The translations under genes and the position numbers were made by a program. 64,000 nucleotides of DNA from Candidatus Haliotispira prima. Lineage in GTDB: Bacteria; Spirochaetota; Spirochaetia; SP-2023. The stretch is taken from assembly GCA_029867005.1 (NCBI GenBank), contig CP123443.1, forward strand, positions 620,001 through 684,000, read 5' to 3'. The notes beneath the pieces were generated by a model. The model was not told where the DNA came from and ran no database searches. It worked only from the letters and a program-made list of their open reading frames with translations. Numbering within the stretch: the stretch's first letter is position 1; every line of letters starts with the position of its first letter. Shown here one piece after another: positions 26,124 through 36,692 of this stretch.

Positions 26124-26339
26124 AGAAACTCCTATAGTAGGGAATATATAGAATAGAATTGACAAAAAGGGGGGAGGGAGCCTACTGTAAGATCATATAG
26201 GCACAAAAGGTAAATTAACCTGTAGAAAGTGAGAAAGAATCAATTCAGTGTATACACTTTATATTTGAGTGTCAACAATCAGGTCAATAATCTCTGCCCG
26301 TCATAATCGGACAAAACTCCGTAAAACTCCGTAAAATTT

Positions 26340-28184
26340 TCATAAAATGTTGGGCAGATCAATCTGCTGTATCAGGACACTCTGTTTGTTGTTATCCCGC
26401 TCCGGCCCGTCTTTATAGCTGTAAGAAATATGAGCGATAATAGTAGTCCTGTCGGTATCGATCAGCCACTGCATAATCCGGACATAGTCTCCCCGGTTCA
26501 GGTTTAACTGACTGACTCGCGAATACGGCAGAGTGGATACAATCTCATACATATTTCGCCTTCCGGTCGCAGCCTGCAACCGGGCACCAAACAAGGCATA
26601 GAAAAGTTTTATAGTGCTTTCCTGACCCAGATTTTGATGCATGGGTTTGTCCGGTCGGCTCGACAGTTCCAGAAAAACTTCTTTTGTCGTGCCGTCTTCC
26701 GGGTCTTGGACGGTGAGGTTGACCAGGGCACCGGTCGGCCCGTTGGATATTCGGTTTCGCAAAGTGTTAATTTTTGTGTAGGCATCGTTGCGATAAGAGA
26801 TAATGCGCATACCGGGTTTTAAAAAAGACATCGCCGCCGGGCTGTTGGGGAAGATATAGCGGATTTCCAAATAATCTTTGCTGTTGCTGTACTCATCGAC
26901 GACCAGGCCCAGCCAGCTATTCCCCGTTTTTCCTCCGAGGTAGAGACGGGGGATCACAGAGCCGAGCGTGTCACTGGGAATGGCAAAGGCGATTCCCTCG
27001 TAGCCGCTGTTGTTTTTGGCAAATACCACACCTTCGACGATACCCTTGCTGTTCAATAACGGGCCGCCGCTGTTGCCGGGGTTGGCCGGGACATCAATTT
27101 GGAGGGCTTCGGTCAGCGGTAAGATCTCGCGCCCCCGGGCGGAGACCCGCCCACTGGTCAGTGTATTTTCCAAACCGCCGGGGGCTCCGATGGCGTAGAG
27201 TTCACTGCCCACAAACAAAGCGGGGTTAGGCTGTCTGTCCTCTCCGTTGTATTGGATCAGGTTAAAAGTACTGTTCATACGGAGCAAATACGGAGACGGA
27301 CGCGAAATTCGCAACAAGGCCAAATCTCGGTTCGGGTCCCAACCCACCAGTTTGGCCGGGATTAGTTCATCGCGCGAAGACAGTTTGACAAAGATCTGCC
27401 CGGCATCCCTGTGCTTACCGGTCTGGCTGCTGATGACGTGGTAGTTGGTAATGATGCTGCCACTGTTATCAATAAAGAAACCGCTGCCGATTTCCGTCGA
27501 GGGTAAGTAGAGTTGAGTGTGCGGGAGCCGCTCTGTCCCCATTTTGACAAATATCGTCACCGTGCCGTCAATGCGCTGCTGCCAGAAATTGACGTTATTG
27601 TTGTCGGGGTTGTTTTCAAATTGTTCCCGGATAAATACCCGGAGTTTCGTGTTTACCTCGTCATCGAGCCGGATGTTGTTCTGGAGGCTGGCCTGAGCAA
27701 AACTCAAAGCCGCCCCGAAATATTCTTTTCTGATGTAGTAGTCAAACAATCTTCCTGTGAATTCGCTGCCGCTAATATAGAGGTCCGCCGCCCCCAAACT
27801 TTGCAGACTGTAATAGTAGGGCAGGGCATCGAGTGTCCCGTCGTTTTCCAAGGTCTCCAGGAAAAGATCCCCAAGTCCTTCCTTTATTACATTCAAATAT
27901 TTCCGGAAGGTCGGAGGGGGCAAATCGTTCAACCGGGAGAGGATGCCGGCGGCTTTCGCATAGTCTTTATTGACAATCGCGTAATCGACATCCTTTGTGC
28001 CAAGATTCTTATTGAAGGGACGGTTTGGCGCGCTGCCAACGCTGACGGGAACCAGTTGAACTTGGTCCTGAGCTGTGTTTACGCCGATACAGGAGACCGG
28101 CAGAATTAGCAATAGGAGAGAGAGTGAGAAAGAACGCACGGAGGCATTTAGGATGGAGGTGTTTGGTACGATGTAATTTGGCAT
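26340..28184 (-). CDS. DegP/HtrA-like serine protease with PDZ domain, lipoprotein
   Basis: 614 residues. Signal segment SLSLLLLILPVSC gives a lipobox near residue 33. Residues about 45-210 are helical and unassigned, resembling a TPR-like region. The trypsin-like domain has GSGFFIDNSGSIITNYHVIS (catalytic His), NRDLALLRIS (Asp) and PANPGNSGGPLLNSKG (Ser). A PDZ domain follows (WLGLVVDEYSN...FLKPGMRIISY). A C-terminal region of about 100 residues is unassigned. Presumably a periplasmic quality-control protease anchored by lipid. The long N-terminal domain before the protease is unlike standard DegP. It lies 34 nt upstream of the start of no other gene on this strand; 28219 is its upstream neighbour. 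Confidence 0.85.
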   Translation of the reverse strand: MPNYIVPNTSILNASVRSFSLSLLLLILPVSCIGVNTAQDQVQLVPVSVGSAPNRPFNKNLGTKDVDYAIVNKDYAKAAGILSRLNDLPPPTFRKYLNVIKEGLGDLFLETLENDGTLDALPYYYSLQSLGAADLYISGSEFTGRLFDYYIRKEYFGAALSFAQASLQNNIRLDDEVNTKLRVFIREQFENNPDNNNVNFWQQRIDGTVTIFVKMGTERLPHTQLYLPSTEIGSGFFIDNSGSIITNYHVISSQTGKHRDAGQIFVKLSSRDELIPAKLVGWDPNRDLALLRISRPSPYLLRMNSTFNLIQYNGEDRQPNPALFVGSELYAIGAPGGLENTLTSGRVSARGREILPLTEALQIDVPANPGNSGGPLLNSKGIVEGVVFAKNNSGYEGIAFAIPSDTLGSVIPRLYLGGKTGNSWLGLVVDEYSNSKDYLEIRYIFPNSPAAMSFLKPGMRIISYRNDAYTKINTLRNRISNGPTGALVNLTVQDPEDGTTKEVFLELSSRPDKPMHQNLGQESTIKLFYALFGARLQAATGRRNMYEIVSTLPYSRVSQLNLNRGDYVRIMQWLIDTDRTTIIAHISYSYKDGPERDNNKQSVLIQQIDLPNIL

Positions 28185-28218
28185 GGTCTAATATCGATGT
28201 TTTCAGAATACCTTTGTG

Positions 28219-30285
28219 TTATTTTCGGCTTTCCAGATATTCGGGAGCGAAGACACTGACCGTCTCGTTACTCCACTTAAAATAGTAGGAATAAATGTAA
28301 TCCGTCTTCTCCGGCTGAAATTTATAAGAAGTTCCGGGTAAGTCGAGGCCCCCGTAGGTATGCCAGGTCTTGCCGGGGACATCTCCCAAAGTTTCGGTGT
28401 AATCTACATTGCCGTTGCCGTTGAGGTCCACTTCATACTTGCGAAGACGGCCGTCCTCATAGCTGACAGACAATTCAAACCGGCCATCCTGATTTTCGTC
28501 CCGGAGAGTCTTTACCCGCCGGGAATTTTCAAAATGACTGATTTCGTCAAAAGTGCCATCCAAATTTCTGTCGATGTGGATTTCCTTTAGTTGCCCCAAG
28601 TAATCCATATTGTACTTGGCACGGAGCTGCCAGTCACTCTGGCGAAGCCGGGTTTCATATAGCTTGACTTCCCGGCTGTTACGCATGATGTCACTTTCGA
28701 GCAAAGTCGGTTTGCGCAGGGGGCTGAGAGCCCATTCAAAAGTATTCAGCGGCACCTCGTGACTGATGGAGTACATGAGCCGACCCGGGGAGAAACTATA
28801 GGTCCTGCGGCTGTCATGATCGGAAACGGTGATTTCGCGAATGAACGGATAGCGTCCGTACGAAATATCAATAGTGCTACTGCTGCCGTTGTAGTTATAG
28901 AAGCTGTGATAGCCGGCCGGCTCTCCGTAACTGCTCCAGCGGATCTTGATGTCATTTTCGTAAGGACTGCCCGGAAAGAGGTGACGCTCTGTCAAATCTC
29001 CGTTGATAAAGGTGAGTTCTTCCTCCGGGATACCATCGTAGTCTCGGTCAATAATGTAAAGGCCATTGAGGTCTTTCAGCGATTCTTCTATCGGGCGGAT
29101 GCCGGAAACGCCGCGGATTACCCGGCTGAGAATGAGAAAGTCCGACGTTTTGTAATTCTTGAAAAATATGTCACTGCGGGGCACCAAGTCGTCTTGACGC
29201 AAAAGAATGCGTTGTGCCGTGGTAAAATAGTCATCGCCGAACAAACCGGTGTAAACCGACAACAAGTTTTCCGTCTGATTGATGTCGGTACTTTTACTCA
29301 CCAGATAACGTAGCAAATTGGGCGAATCGGGAGGATAGTTTTCCAGATAGAAGTGAAAATTGACCCACATTTCTTTACTGACATTGGGGATGTCCAGCAG
29401 TATCCGAAAGTAGCGTTCTTCGTAATTGTAGCGTTCTAAATTGTTTAGGGCCAGTTCCTTGGCCTTCTTCTTTTGGCCGGAATTGTTGTAGGCCATTGCC
29501 AGGTAAAACTGAACTTCTTTGTCATTGCTAATTTCCGGCTTCCACTTTTGTGCCCAGGCAATGATGTCATCGTACATGCCCCACTTATAAAGGATGCGCA
29601 CCAGTGCCAGAGCAGGGGGCAGGGGGGGGACTTCAAACCATTGGTCGAGCTCAAATGCCTTATTGAGCCAATCGAAGCGGCTCTTTTCCCATTTATCTTC
29701 GTACGCAGTGGCCAACAGATACCAGTAGTCTGAGGTATCGTCACCACGGTACTCTTTAGAAAGCCGCAGAAGTTTTTGCACCTCAACGGCGCGATCCTCT
29801 TCGGACAGGATATAGGCTTCTTTCAGGTATTTACGGGCAAACTCGTAGTCAAGGAACCGCAATTTGGTTTTCCGCTGAAACAAGTATTGAGCCGACATGG
29901 TGCGGTCGATTTTCTTCACATTTTGAGATTCCGTTCCATTTTGAGCAGAGTTGGCGGATCGAGTTGTGGCAAGCTCGGCTTTGCTCCGTTCGGCTTGCTC
30001 TGTCGGTTTGGAAGTCTGCTCGGGTTTCCCTGTTTCCCGGGCCTGAGCGGAGAGAGGAAGTTGGAGGGCATCACTCTGAATAGCGGCCAGAGCGAGAGTC
30101 CCGCCGAGGCAGACGGCACGGAGCCAAAAGGAAAGACTTGGGGAAAGACGGAGGGGCCATGTTCCGGGCAATGAAGTCCTGAACAACAGGCTCTTTTGGG
30201 GACTCTCTCGGTCCGTCTTTGGTTCTGTTTCGTGGTCCGTTTCAGTTTGGGAGAAAAGAAGCAGATAGGCACGGAAATCGTTCAT
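28219..30285 (-). CDS. Large periplasmic TPR-like protein, function unknown
   Basis: 688 residues from ATG 30285; the frame stays open to 30411, but those extra residues look non-coding. A hydrophobic segment (SFWLRAVCLGGTLALAAIQS) may be a late signal or anchor. Then comes an Arg/Ser/Thr-rich linker, a helical region with TPR-like spacing (YLLATAYEDKWEKS, QFYLAMAYNNSGQKKKAKEL), and a beta-rich end with several DxNxDG-type loops (DRDYDGIPEEE, DRNLDGTFDEI, DENQDGRFE, DLNGNGNVDY) that resemble calcium-binding motifs. It is followed at 35 nt by the HtrA-like protease, so they may work together. No named family is recognised. Confidence 0.7.
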   Translation of the reverse strand: MNDFRAYLLLFSQTETDHETEPKTDRESPQKSLLFRTSLPGTWPLRLSPSLSFWLRAVCLGGTLALAAIQSDALQLPLSAQARETGKPEQTSKPTEQAERSKAELATTRSANSAQNGTESQNVKKIDRTMSAQYLFQRKTKLRFLDYEFARKYLKEAYILSEEDRAVEVQKLLRLSKEYRGDDTSDYWYLLATAYEDKWEKSRFDWLNKAFELDQWFEVPPLPPALALVRILYKWGMYDDIIAWAQKWKPEISNDKEVQFYLAMAYNNSGQKKKAKELALNNLERYNYEERYFRILLDIPNVSKEMWVNFHFYLENYPPDSPNLLRYLVSKSTDINQTENLLSVYTGLFGDDYFTTAQRILLRQDDLVPRSDIFFKNYKTSDFLILSRVIRGVSGIRPIEESLKDLNGLYIIDRDYDGIPEEELTFINGDLTERHLFPGSPYENDIKIRWSSYGEPAGYHSFYNYNGSSSTIDISYGRYPFIREITVSDHDSRRTYSFSPGRLMYSISHEVPLNTFEWALSPLRKPTLLESDIMRNSREVKLYETRLRQSDWQLRAKYNMDYLGQLKEIHIDRNLDGTFDEISHFENSRRVKTLRDENQDGRFELSVSYEDGRLRKYEVDLNGNGNVDYTETLGDVPGKTWHTYGGLDLPGTSYKFQPEKTDYIYSYYFKWSNETVSVFAPEYLESRK

Positions 30286-30593
30286 GGCAACCAAGCTTGC
30301 GGAAGTTTTGGGGCAACGCTGTGGGTAACATGTACCCGGAAAAGTTCTGCGAACATGTGAAGAAATTCTGCGAATATGTGGAAACACCATGCGAATCGGG
30401 AAAATCGACAAGGAGAACTCACAATAATATAGCCGAAATACACCGACAAAGATGCCGCTTACCGTATAAACAGGCCAAGCCCTTTACCGGTTCGCAGCAG
30501 AATTGGGATTGTAAACAGATTCGAAAGAACCGGAAAGAAGTATGATGCATTCTTCACCATTTTGTCAAATTGGTCGTCAAATTGGTCAAAAAA

Positions 30594-32510
30594 TTAGCCG
30601 GAATATACAGCTTCACTTTTGGCCGAGTCCTCACCCACAACAGCTTCCGCAACCTCTTTCTCGGGATTTTTGGGAGAAAGCTTGAGGAGTTCTTCAATTT
30701 CCTCTTTGTACATGGTTTCTTTTTCCAGCAAAGTTTCCGAGAGAACGACTAAGTCCTCTTTGCGCTGTCGCAGAAGGATGCGGGTGTTCTCCAGGCATTC
30801 ATTCAGAATTTCGCGCACAGCCTGGTCAATTCTTGTGGACGTGGTCTCCGAAAATTCCTTGGCGCGGGAGATTTCACGGCCAATAAAAATAGGCTGTTCA
30901 TCAGCATAGGAGACGGCTCCCAAGCTGCTCATGCCCCATTCGGTCACCATGCGGTGGGCCAAGTCGGTAGCCTGTTTCAAGTCGTTGGAAGTACCGATCG
31001 TGGTTTCACCAAAGATCATTTCTTCGGCGACATACCCGCCAAAAGCCACCTGAATGCGAGCCCGGAGAACCGAATAAGTCGGAGCATAGGACTCTTCGCT
31101 CTGGGTAAACATGGTGACACCCAAGGCTTGGCCGCGCGGAATGATGGTCACTTTTTCAAAGTTATGCCCTTCGCTGAACAGGCTGACCAGAGTGTGCCCC
31201 GACTCGTGATAGGCCGTGAGTTTTTTCTCTTTTTCGGTCATGAACATTGTGTGGCGGGCAAGCCCCATCAATACCTTGTCGCGGGCTTCTTCAAAATCTT
31301 CCAGCCCAACCAACTTCCGGCTGTGCCGGGCCGCAAACAAGGCCGCCTCATTGACGATGTTGGCCAAGTCGGCCCCGGAGCAACCGGGGGTGCGGCGGGC
31401 CAGAGCCGGGAAGTCGATGTTCTCTTCCGTTTTAATTTTGATGCTGTGAATTTCCAGGATTTTTTCCCGTTCTTTGACATCGGGCAAGACCACATTGATC
31501 TGGCGGTCAAAACGACCGGGGCGGAGCAGGGCCGGGTCCAACACATCCACCCGGTTCGTGGCGGCCATCACAATGACCCCCTGTTTGGTTTCAAAACCAT
31601 CCATTTCCACCAGCATCTGGTTGAGGGTCTGTTCCCGTTCGTCGTGGCCGCCACCCATGCCGGAACCACGGGTACGGCCCACGGCATCAATCTCATCGAT
31701 AAAGATGATGCAGGGCGAATTTTTGCGGCCCTGTTCAAATAGGTCTCGGACACGACTGGCACCGACACCGACAAACATTTCGACAAAATCAGAACCGGAC
31801 ATGTGGAAAAAGGCCACCTCCGCTTCGCCGGCCACGGCGCGGGCCAGCAAGGTCTTGCCGGTCCCCGGGCTGCCGACCAGCAGCACTCCACGCGGAATAC
31901 GGGCACCGATTTCCTGAAAGTTCTCTGGACTTTTCAGAAAGGACACAACTTCCTGCAACTCATATTTGGCTTCTTCCTGACCGGCGACATCCTTAAACGT
32001 AATGCCCTTGCCGGCATCGTGCTCATACTTGCGTGCGCGATTTTTGCCAAAGCTGAACGCTTTGCTGCTTCCGTTCATAGTGCGGAACATCGAAAACATA
32101 ATCAAAATCAGAATAATCCAGGGGATCGACTGGAAAATCATTTGACCAAAACGCATCTTGCTTTCCACACCGGTAAAATTGATTCCGGCCTTTAGCAGAC
32201 GGTCAACCAGATTTAGGTCGGTATAAGGGATCTTGGTTATGACGGTCTGGGGCAACCCATTGACCAAGCCGGTACCCCGGAGGCTGGTACCGTCGACAAT
32301 TTCGACACTGTTGATAAGACCGTCTTCGACCTGACGCATAAAATCGCTGTAGGGAAGTTTTTCTAAAAAAGAATTGCTGTTGATCAAAGAAAACAACAAG
32401 AGTACGAGCAGAATAATCCCGGCAAGAATGAAAATGCCAAAGCGATTTTCACTAAAGGGGTTCTTGTTATTTTTATTATTATTGTTGTTTGGGGGAGGGG
32501 TTTCCGACAT
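30594..32510 (-). CDS. ftsH: ATP-dependent zinc metalloprotease FtsH
   Basis: 638 residues from ATG 32510. Asn-rich start ([10 protein letters not shown]), membrane segment [19 protein letters not shown], a periplasmic domain, second membrane segment [14 protein letters not shown], then the AAA domain: Walker [15 protein letters not shown], Walker [17 protein letters not shown] region [21 protein letters not shown]. The zinc protease motif HESGH lies near residue 435. It degrades misfolded membrane proteins and some regulators at the inner membrane. A start at 32540 would add ten residues without SD support. Confidence 0.95.
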   Translation of the reverse strand: MSETPPPNNNNNKNNKNPFSENRFGIFILAGIILLVLLLFSLINSNSFLEKLPYSDFMRQVEDGLINSVEIVDGTSLRGTGLVNGLPQTVITKIPYTDLNLVDRLLKAGINFTGVESKMRFGQMIFQSIPWIILILIMFSMFRTMNGSSKAFSFGKNRARKYEHDAGKGITFKDVAGQEEAKYELQEVVSFLKSPENFQEIGARIPRGVLLVGSPGTGKTLLARAVAGEAEVAFFHMSGSDFVEMFVGVGASRVRDLFEQGRKNSPCIIFIDEIDAVGRTRGSGMGGGHDEREQTLNQMLVEMDGFETKQGVIVMAATNRVDVLDPALLRPGRFDRQINVVLPDVKEREKILEIHSIKIKTEENIDFPALARRTPGCSGADLANIVNEAALFAARHSRKLVGLEDFEEARDKVLMGLARHTMFMTEKEKKLTAYHESGHTLVSLFSEGHNFEKVTIIPRGQALGVTMFTQSEESYAPTYSVLRARIQVAFGGYVAEEMIFGETTIGTSNDLKQATDLAHRMVTEWGMSSLGAVSYADEQPIFIGREISRAKEFSETTSTRIDQAVREILNECLENTRILLRQRKEDLVVLSETLLEKETMYKEEIEELLKLSPKNPEKEVAEAVVGEDSAKSEAVYSG

Positions 32511-32723
32511 AAACGTACCTGGTAAAAGAAATTTACACAAAACTAATCAAAAAACGATGGAAATGCAAGGTCTGCTTTTAGTGCAAACCTCTTTCGGTTT
32601 TCCGGGTATTGGATCAATTTATAGTCGCGGGACTCATGCCTTGCGGCAAAGCGGGAGAAAAGGACGGTGTGGATGTCTCCGGAGGTATTTCAGGGGAGGG
32701 ACAAGTGGACGAACCGGTGCAAT

Positions 32724-32732
32724 TGCTATAAT
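32724..32732 (+). promoter_or_regulatory. Extended -10 promoter for a probably leaderless gene
   Basis: TGCTATAAT, a consensus extended -10, ends 8 nt before the ATG at 32741. Transcription would start at or next to the start codon, leaving no room for a ribosome site. Confidence 0.6.
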
Positions 32733-32740
32733 ATCAAACC

Positions 32741-33778
32741 ATGCCGATGTTTCAAGAACGCCAGTCGAAGCGATTTCACGTCACTTTACAAGTTTCTGAC
32801 CTAAATGACAGCATTCGGGATTACCGTGAAATTTTTGGGGAAGATCCTTGCTACGTCATTCCGGGATACTTGGGATTGTGGCGTACCGGTGAGTTAAATT
32901 TTTTGTTGTGGGCCAAGCCGAAACATCGTACCGCCATCGTACAGTTTGGCTGGGAGTTTGACTATCTGGACAGTAATCAACGCTTTAAAGATTGCAACCA
33001 GCTGTCTTGGCTGTTTTTCTCTGCCGAAACTCAGAATGATTTTATCAATCGCCTGAAAACAGAGCCGGAATACCGAGAAGACAGCGACTTTCCGCTGGAA
33101 TTACGCAATCCTAACGCCCGTTGGAACCTTTGGGCCTCGTTGGTGCTGGTGCTGGTGTTGCTTGTGTTTACGGTCTTTAACAACGGGTGGCTCAAGGCTT
33201 TTTTTCGCCCTGCGGAATCTTCTGTTGAGTTGCGGGAGCAAGTCCGGGACCTGCAAGATCTTTACAGTGCCTCCGGCCAACTGGAGGCCGCCGGGAAGTT
33301 GCTGGAGGCCGCAGACTACGAGATCAGTTACTTGGACGATTACGCCGTGGCTCAGCATGACCGGCAGGCCAGCATTACATTTCAGGTTGTCGACCGGCAG
33401 ATTCTGTTTGTCACCCACTGGGCCCTACGGCAAAGTGGGGACAGCTCACCGAGTCAGGCGGCACCTCTGCTCGGTGAGTTGGAAATTCAGGATAATATTA
33501 ATAAAATTAACCGTGATGCAGTTTTGTGCCGCTACTATCAAGATGAAGACGGCGACTTAGCGGTTGAAGCTTGGTTTGCGCTGCCCTCTTTGTTGCTGTT
33601 GCCGGAGGACCAACAAGGTGACGGAGCTTCGGAAAGCTTGGTCTTTGGCCGCGAGCAGGCAGGCTTGCAGTGGCAAAAAATTCTGGCTCTGTGGCAGCAG
33701 GAAAGTCTGAGTTGGATACGAACCAGCCCCTTGTTTGGGGGGAGTTTGGATTCCCGTCAGAGTTTCAGTAAGAAGTAA
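32741..33778 (+). CDS. Membrane protein with possible VOC-like N-terminal domain
   Basis: 345 residues. Residues 8-110 start RFHVTLQVSDLNDSIRDYREIFGEDP, the look of a glyoxalase/VOC fold (one beta-alpha-beta module). One transmembrane helix follows (LWASLVLVLVLLVFTVFN, about 128-146), then a coiled-coil segment (ELREQVRDLQDLYSASGQLEAAGKLLEAA) and a beta-rich region of unknown type. The VOC assignment is a weak similarity. The mRNA appears leaderless. Divergent from ftsH, with about 230 bp between. I do not recognise a named family. Confidence 0.65.
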   Translation: MPMFQERQSKRFHVTLQVSDLNDSIRDYREIFGEDPCYVIPGYLGLWRTGELNFLLWAKPKHRTAIVQFGWEFDYLDSNQRFKDCNQLSWLFFSAETQNDFINRLKTEPEYREDSDFPLELRNPNARWNLWASLVLVLVLLVFTVFNNGWLKAFFRPAESSVELREQVRDLQDLYSASGQLEAAGKLLEAADYEISYLDDYAVAQHDRQASITFQVVDRQILFVTHWALRQSGDSSPSQAAPLLGELEIQDNINKINRDAVLCRYYQDEDGDLAVEAWFALPSLLLLPEDQQGDGASESLVFGREQAGLQWQKILALWQQESLSWIRTSPLFGGSLDSRQSFSKK

Positions 33779-33860
33779 GAGCACTGAATATCCGAGGTTT
33801 CTCCGGATTTGGGGCAATTCCCGGCGCGAAGGCGGTGTTCTTTGGACGTGATGGAGGCCG

Positions 33861-34814
33861 ATGAAAATCCCTGACCACCATGAAGACTCAAGAGTCTCGC
33901 TGTTGCCGGCCGCAATCTTACTGTCGTTGCTGTTGTTCGGCTCCTGTAGCAGTTCGGACCGGTTGTTGGCCTCGACCGGTGTACGTCAGAAGACCTACTA
34001 TCAGCAAACAGACTTGTTGCTGACCGAGTTGCATTATCCACTGACAGACAATACCAATTTAGATGATCTATTGCGCGAAAAAATTCTGGGCAAGTACCGG
34101 GCCTTTCGCAAAAAATTGGACGAGGACAGTATCGGACTTTTGAACCGGGGTTCGACCTTCACTTATCGGGCGACTTTCGACGCTCTGCGTTCACCGGATT
34201 TGCGCATTATATCCTTTATTTTGTATGAGACTTGGGAAACAGAGGTCAATGACGGGGTGCCGGGGACTCCGGACGTTGTGGAAAAGAGGCCTCCGGTCGC
34301 CGTTACTCCGGATGAGATTCAGATCGGGAATTTGAATAAAGAAGGGACGGAGGGACCGGAAAGCACCCGGAGCAGCGGCGGACGGAACCGTACATCAGAG
34401 GCCGAAGTGTTCATATATTCCCTGCGCTTTGACAGCGTGGTCGATTTTTTGGACGTGATCGAAGAACCTTTATCGGTGTTTGAAGGTTTGGCCGCATCCT
34501 GTCTGCGCCGGCTCAATGAGTTTGTCGGCGCGGGGAATTTTTATTCTCAAGGCGTTCAGCCGGATCGCGAACACTTGAGTATGCTGAGTTTTGGTAAATC
34601 CGGCATTCAGGTGTCCTTCCCTCCGGGGCAGGTGATGAGCCCGGATCAGGGTGTGATCAATATTTTGGTGCCCTGGGCCGAGGCCATTCCCTACGATCCG
34701 TGGCAATTCGGTATTATTCGCAGTTTTCGGCCATTGGGTTATCGCTCGCGCAAAAAGAAGGCGGAGGCCGCCGAATCGGCGGCTTACCTCAAAGGTGTCA
34801 AGGATCAACCGTAA
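33861..34814 (+). CDS. Lipoprotein of unknown function
   Basis: 317 residues. Signal sequence SLLPAAILLSLLLFGSC gives a lipobox near residue 29, followed by a Ser-rich linker. The rest mixes helices and strands without a domain I recognise; there is a Glu/Arg/Gly-rich low-complexity segment near 160 (GNLNKEGTEGPESTRSSGG). Follows the gene at 32741 by 82 nt and precedes recO by about 70 nt, all on the plus strand, so possibly one transcript. Confidence 0.65.
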   Translation: MKIPDHHEDSRVSLLPAAILLSLLLFGSCSSSDRLLASTGVRQKTYYQQTDLLLTELHYPLTDNTNLDDLLREKILGKYRAFRKKLDEDSIGLLNRGSTFTYRATFDALRSPDLRIISFILYETWETEVNDGVPGTPDVVEKRPPVAVTPDEIQIGNLNKEGTEGPESTRSSGGRNRTSEAEVFIYSLRFDSVVDFLDVIEEPLSVFEGLAASCLRRLNEFVGAGNFYSQGVQPDREHLSMLSFGKSGIQVSFPPGQVMSPDQGVINILVPWAEAIPYDPWQFGIIRSFRPLGYRSRKKKAEAAESAAYLKGVKDQP

Positions 34815-34882
34815 GGGTCAACCGTAGGGTGTTTGGTACTGTTTAAATTGAACCGGTTAGATTGGACCGGAAGGGCTTGTTC

Positions 34883-35785
34883 ATGTCGGAAAATATGTCG
34901 GGTACTCTGCGCCCCGTGATGAGGGCACAGAGTATCTGGGAAAATTATCGAGTTCCCTGCAACGAATACATTCCGGTTTATATTGTGTTTAGCGAGCCGT
35001 GGAGGGACCTGCACCGCCATGTCATATTTTTGAGCCCCCATTACGGTTTGCTTTCGGCCTTCCTCTATGGTGCGGTCAGCAAGCGCAACCCCATGAGGGC
35101 GACAGCCCAGGCCTTTTCTTTTGGTCGGTTGAATGTTCGGCAAAGCAAACGGAGGGGCCAATGGCTTCAGATTGTCGATTGGCAATTGGAAGCTCCCGGC
35201 ATGGTTCTCAATCCGCCAAGTTGTCCGGAGGTTTATCTTCATGTGGCTTTGTGGTCGGAATTACTGCTCTATTCGCACGGTACGGGACATTCCGGGTATT
35301 CCGGCGATTCTACTAAGCCCATTTCAGAGCAAGACGGGAGTGAATCTGCCTTGCTGTTTGCCGAGCTGCGCAGCCTGCTGAGCAGCGTCCTGCATTTTGG
35401 CAGTGCGGCGCATTGCCGCTTGGCCACCCTGCGTTTTTTCTGGCAATTCTTGCTGTTGGAAGGCTTTCAACCGGGTTTGTCTTGTTGTCACAACTGCGAT
35501 CGGGCCTTCTCTCTGTTTGACGAAGAGGTATTTTTCAGCGAGCGCAGCGAGCTGCTTTGCAGCCGCTGCGCGTACGCACGCAGCGGCTGTTTTCTCAGCT
35601 CTGAAGAACTTAATCTGCTCTGCTGGGCCGAACAGGACCTGTCCGGCTTTGTCCGCCAGGATGAATTTTTCTTCGGTCAACAATGCGCTCACTACAGTGA
35701 GGTCGGCAGGATGATGTTTACCAAGCTGCACCGCAGCCTGGAAGTCTTGTTGGGTCGCAGTTTACGCTCTTCTGAATTTGTGTAG
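34883..35785 (+). CDS. recO: DNA repair protein RecO
   Basis: 300 residues from ATG 34883; a TTG at 34862 would add seven residues. The order is that of RecO: an N-terminal OB-fold (FSEPWRDLHRHVIFLSPHYGLLSAFLYGAVSKRNP), a helical bundle, and a zinc finger CCHNCDRAFSLF...LLCSRCAY. RecO loads RecA onto SSB-coated single strands with RecR. The similarity to well-known RecO proteins is modest, mostly the layout and the four cysteines, so I am fairly but not fully sure. Confidence 0.75.
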   Translation: MSENMSGTLRPVMRAQSIWENYRVPCNEYIPVYIVFSEPWRDLHRHVIFLSPHYGLLSAFLYGAVSKRNPMRATAQAFSFGRLNVRQSKRRGQWLQIVDWQLEAPGMVLNPPSCPEVYLHVALWSELLLYSHGTGHSGYSGDSTKPISEQDGSESALLFAELRSLLSSVLHFGSAAHCRLATLRFFWQFLLLEGFQPGLSCCHNCDRAFSLFDEEVFFSERSELLCSRCAYARSGCFLSSEELNLLCWAEQDLSGFVRQDEFFFGQQCAHYSEVGRMMFTKLHRSLEVLLGRSLRSSEFV

Positions 35786-35916
35786 AACCTTGTTCAAATC
35801 GGAAGCAGGAGTCAGCAGGGAAGGGCTTGCGGAGCTTGTGGTGAAAGCGGGATTATTGCATAACATACGTAGTTGCCGATCGCCGGGTCGGTTTGATTTT
35901 ATTTGATGATGAGGTT

Positions 35917-36648
35917 ATGATGGATACAAAAGAGAGAATTATCAGTCTGACGGATTATACCAGTCTTACAGGAGAAGAGAGTGATTTCCGGGTGCGCAGG
36001 ATGGCGAAAGAGGCCCATGGCCCACTGGGCAGCGTGGCCTCGGTCTGCGTCTACCCGCGTTTTGTCTCTCTGGTCAAAGATGCCTTTGTCCATGCAAAAC
36101 TGCCTGTGCTGCCCGTAACTTCTGTTGTCAACTTCCCGGACGGAGAGCTTCCGCTGGATGAGGTCATTGCCGAAATACATTATGCTTTGCAGCAGGGTGC
36201 GGACGAAATCGACTTGGTGATACCGCATTCGAGCCACAGCACGTATTCTGATTTTGACGCGAAGCTGGATTTTGTGCAGGCTTGCCGCAATGAAATGCAT
36301 GGCAAAGTGCTTAAACTGATTATTGAGAGTGGACGACTCAGCCCGGATGAAATTCTGCGAGCCTCGGAAGTTGGCATTGCCGCCGAGGTGGATTTCTTAA
36401 AAACTTCGACGGGCAAAGTGGGCGGCGGGGCGACACCGGAGGCTGCCGAGATCATGCTTAGCTGCATCAGGGACAGCGGCCGGCCCTGCGGGTTCAAGGC
36501 TTCCGGCGGGATTCGCAGCCAAGCCGATGCCGAGGTTTACATGGCCCTGGCGGAAAAGATTCTGGGCAAAGATTTTGTCCGGCCTAAAACCTTCCGCATC
36601 GGTTCCGGCAGTCTGCTGAAAGTTTTGTCCGAAGTAGACGAAAAATAG
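35917..36648 (+). CDS. deoC: Deoxyribose-phosphate aldolase
   Basis: Splits 2-deoxyribose 5-phosphate into glyceraldehyde 3-phosphate and acetaldehyde. 243 residues from ATG 35917 (a second ATG at 35920; GAGG just before). Seen: SVCVYPRFV, VTSVVNFPDGE, GADEIDLVIPH, VLKLIIESGRL, VDFLKTSTGK (Schiff-base Lys) and CGFKASGGIRS (second Lys). Together with the thymidine phosphorylase at 41972 it forms a deoxynucleoside breakdown route, though the two genes are separated by an efflux pair. Confidence 0.93.
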   Translation: MMDTKERIISLTDYTSLTGEESDFRVRRMAKEAHGPLGSVASVCVYPRFVSLVKDAFVHAKLPVLPVTSVVNFPDGELPLDEVIAEIHYALQQGADEIDLVIPHSSHSTYSDFDAKLDFVQACRNEMHGKVLKLIIESGRLSPDEILRASEVGIAAEVDFLKTSTGKVGGGATPEAAEIMLSCIRDSGRPCGFKASGGIRSQADAEVYMALAEKILGKDFVRPKTFRIGSGSLLKVLSEVDEK

Positions 36649-36692
36649 CTGACTCACTAAGCTTTCTGTCAATTTTTGAGGAGGGGTATACT

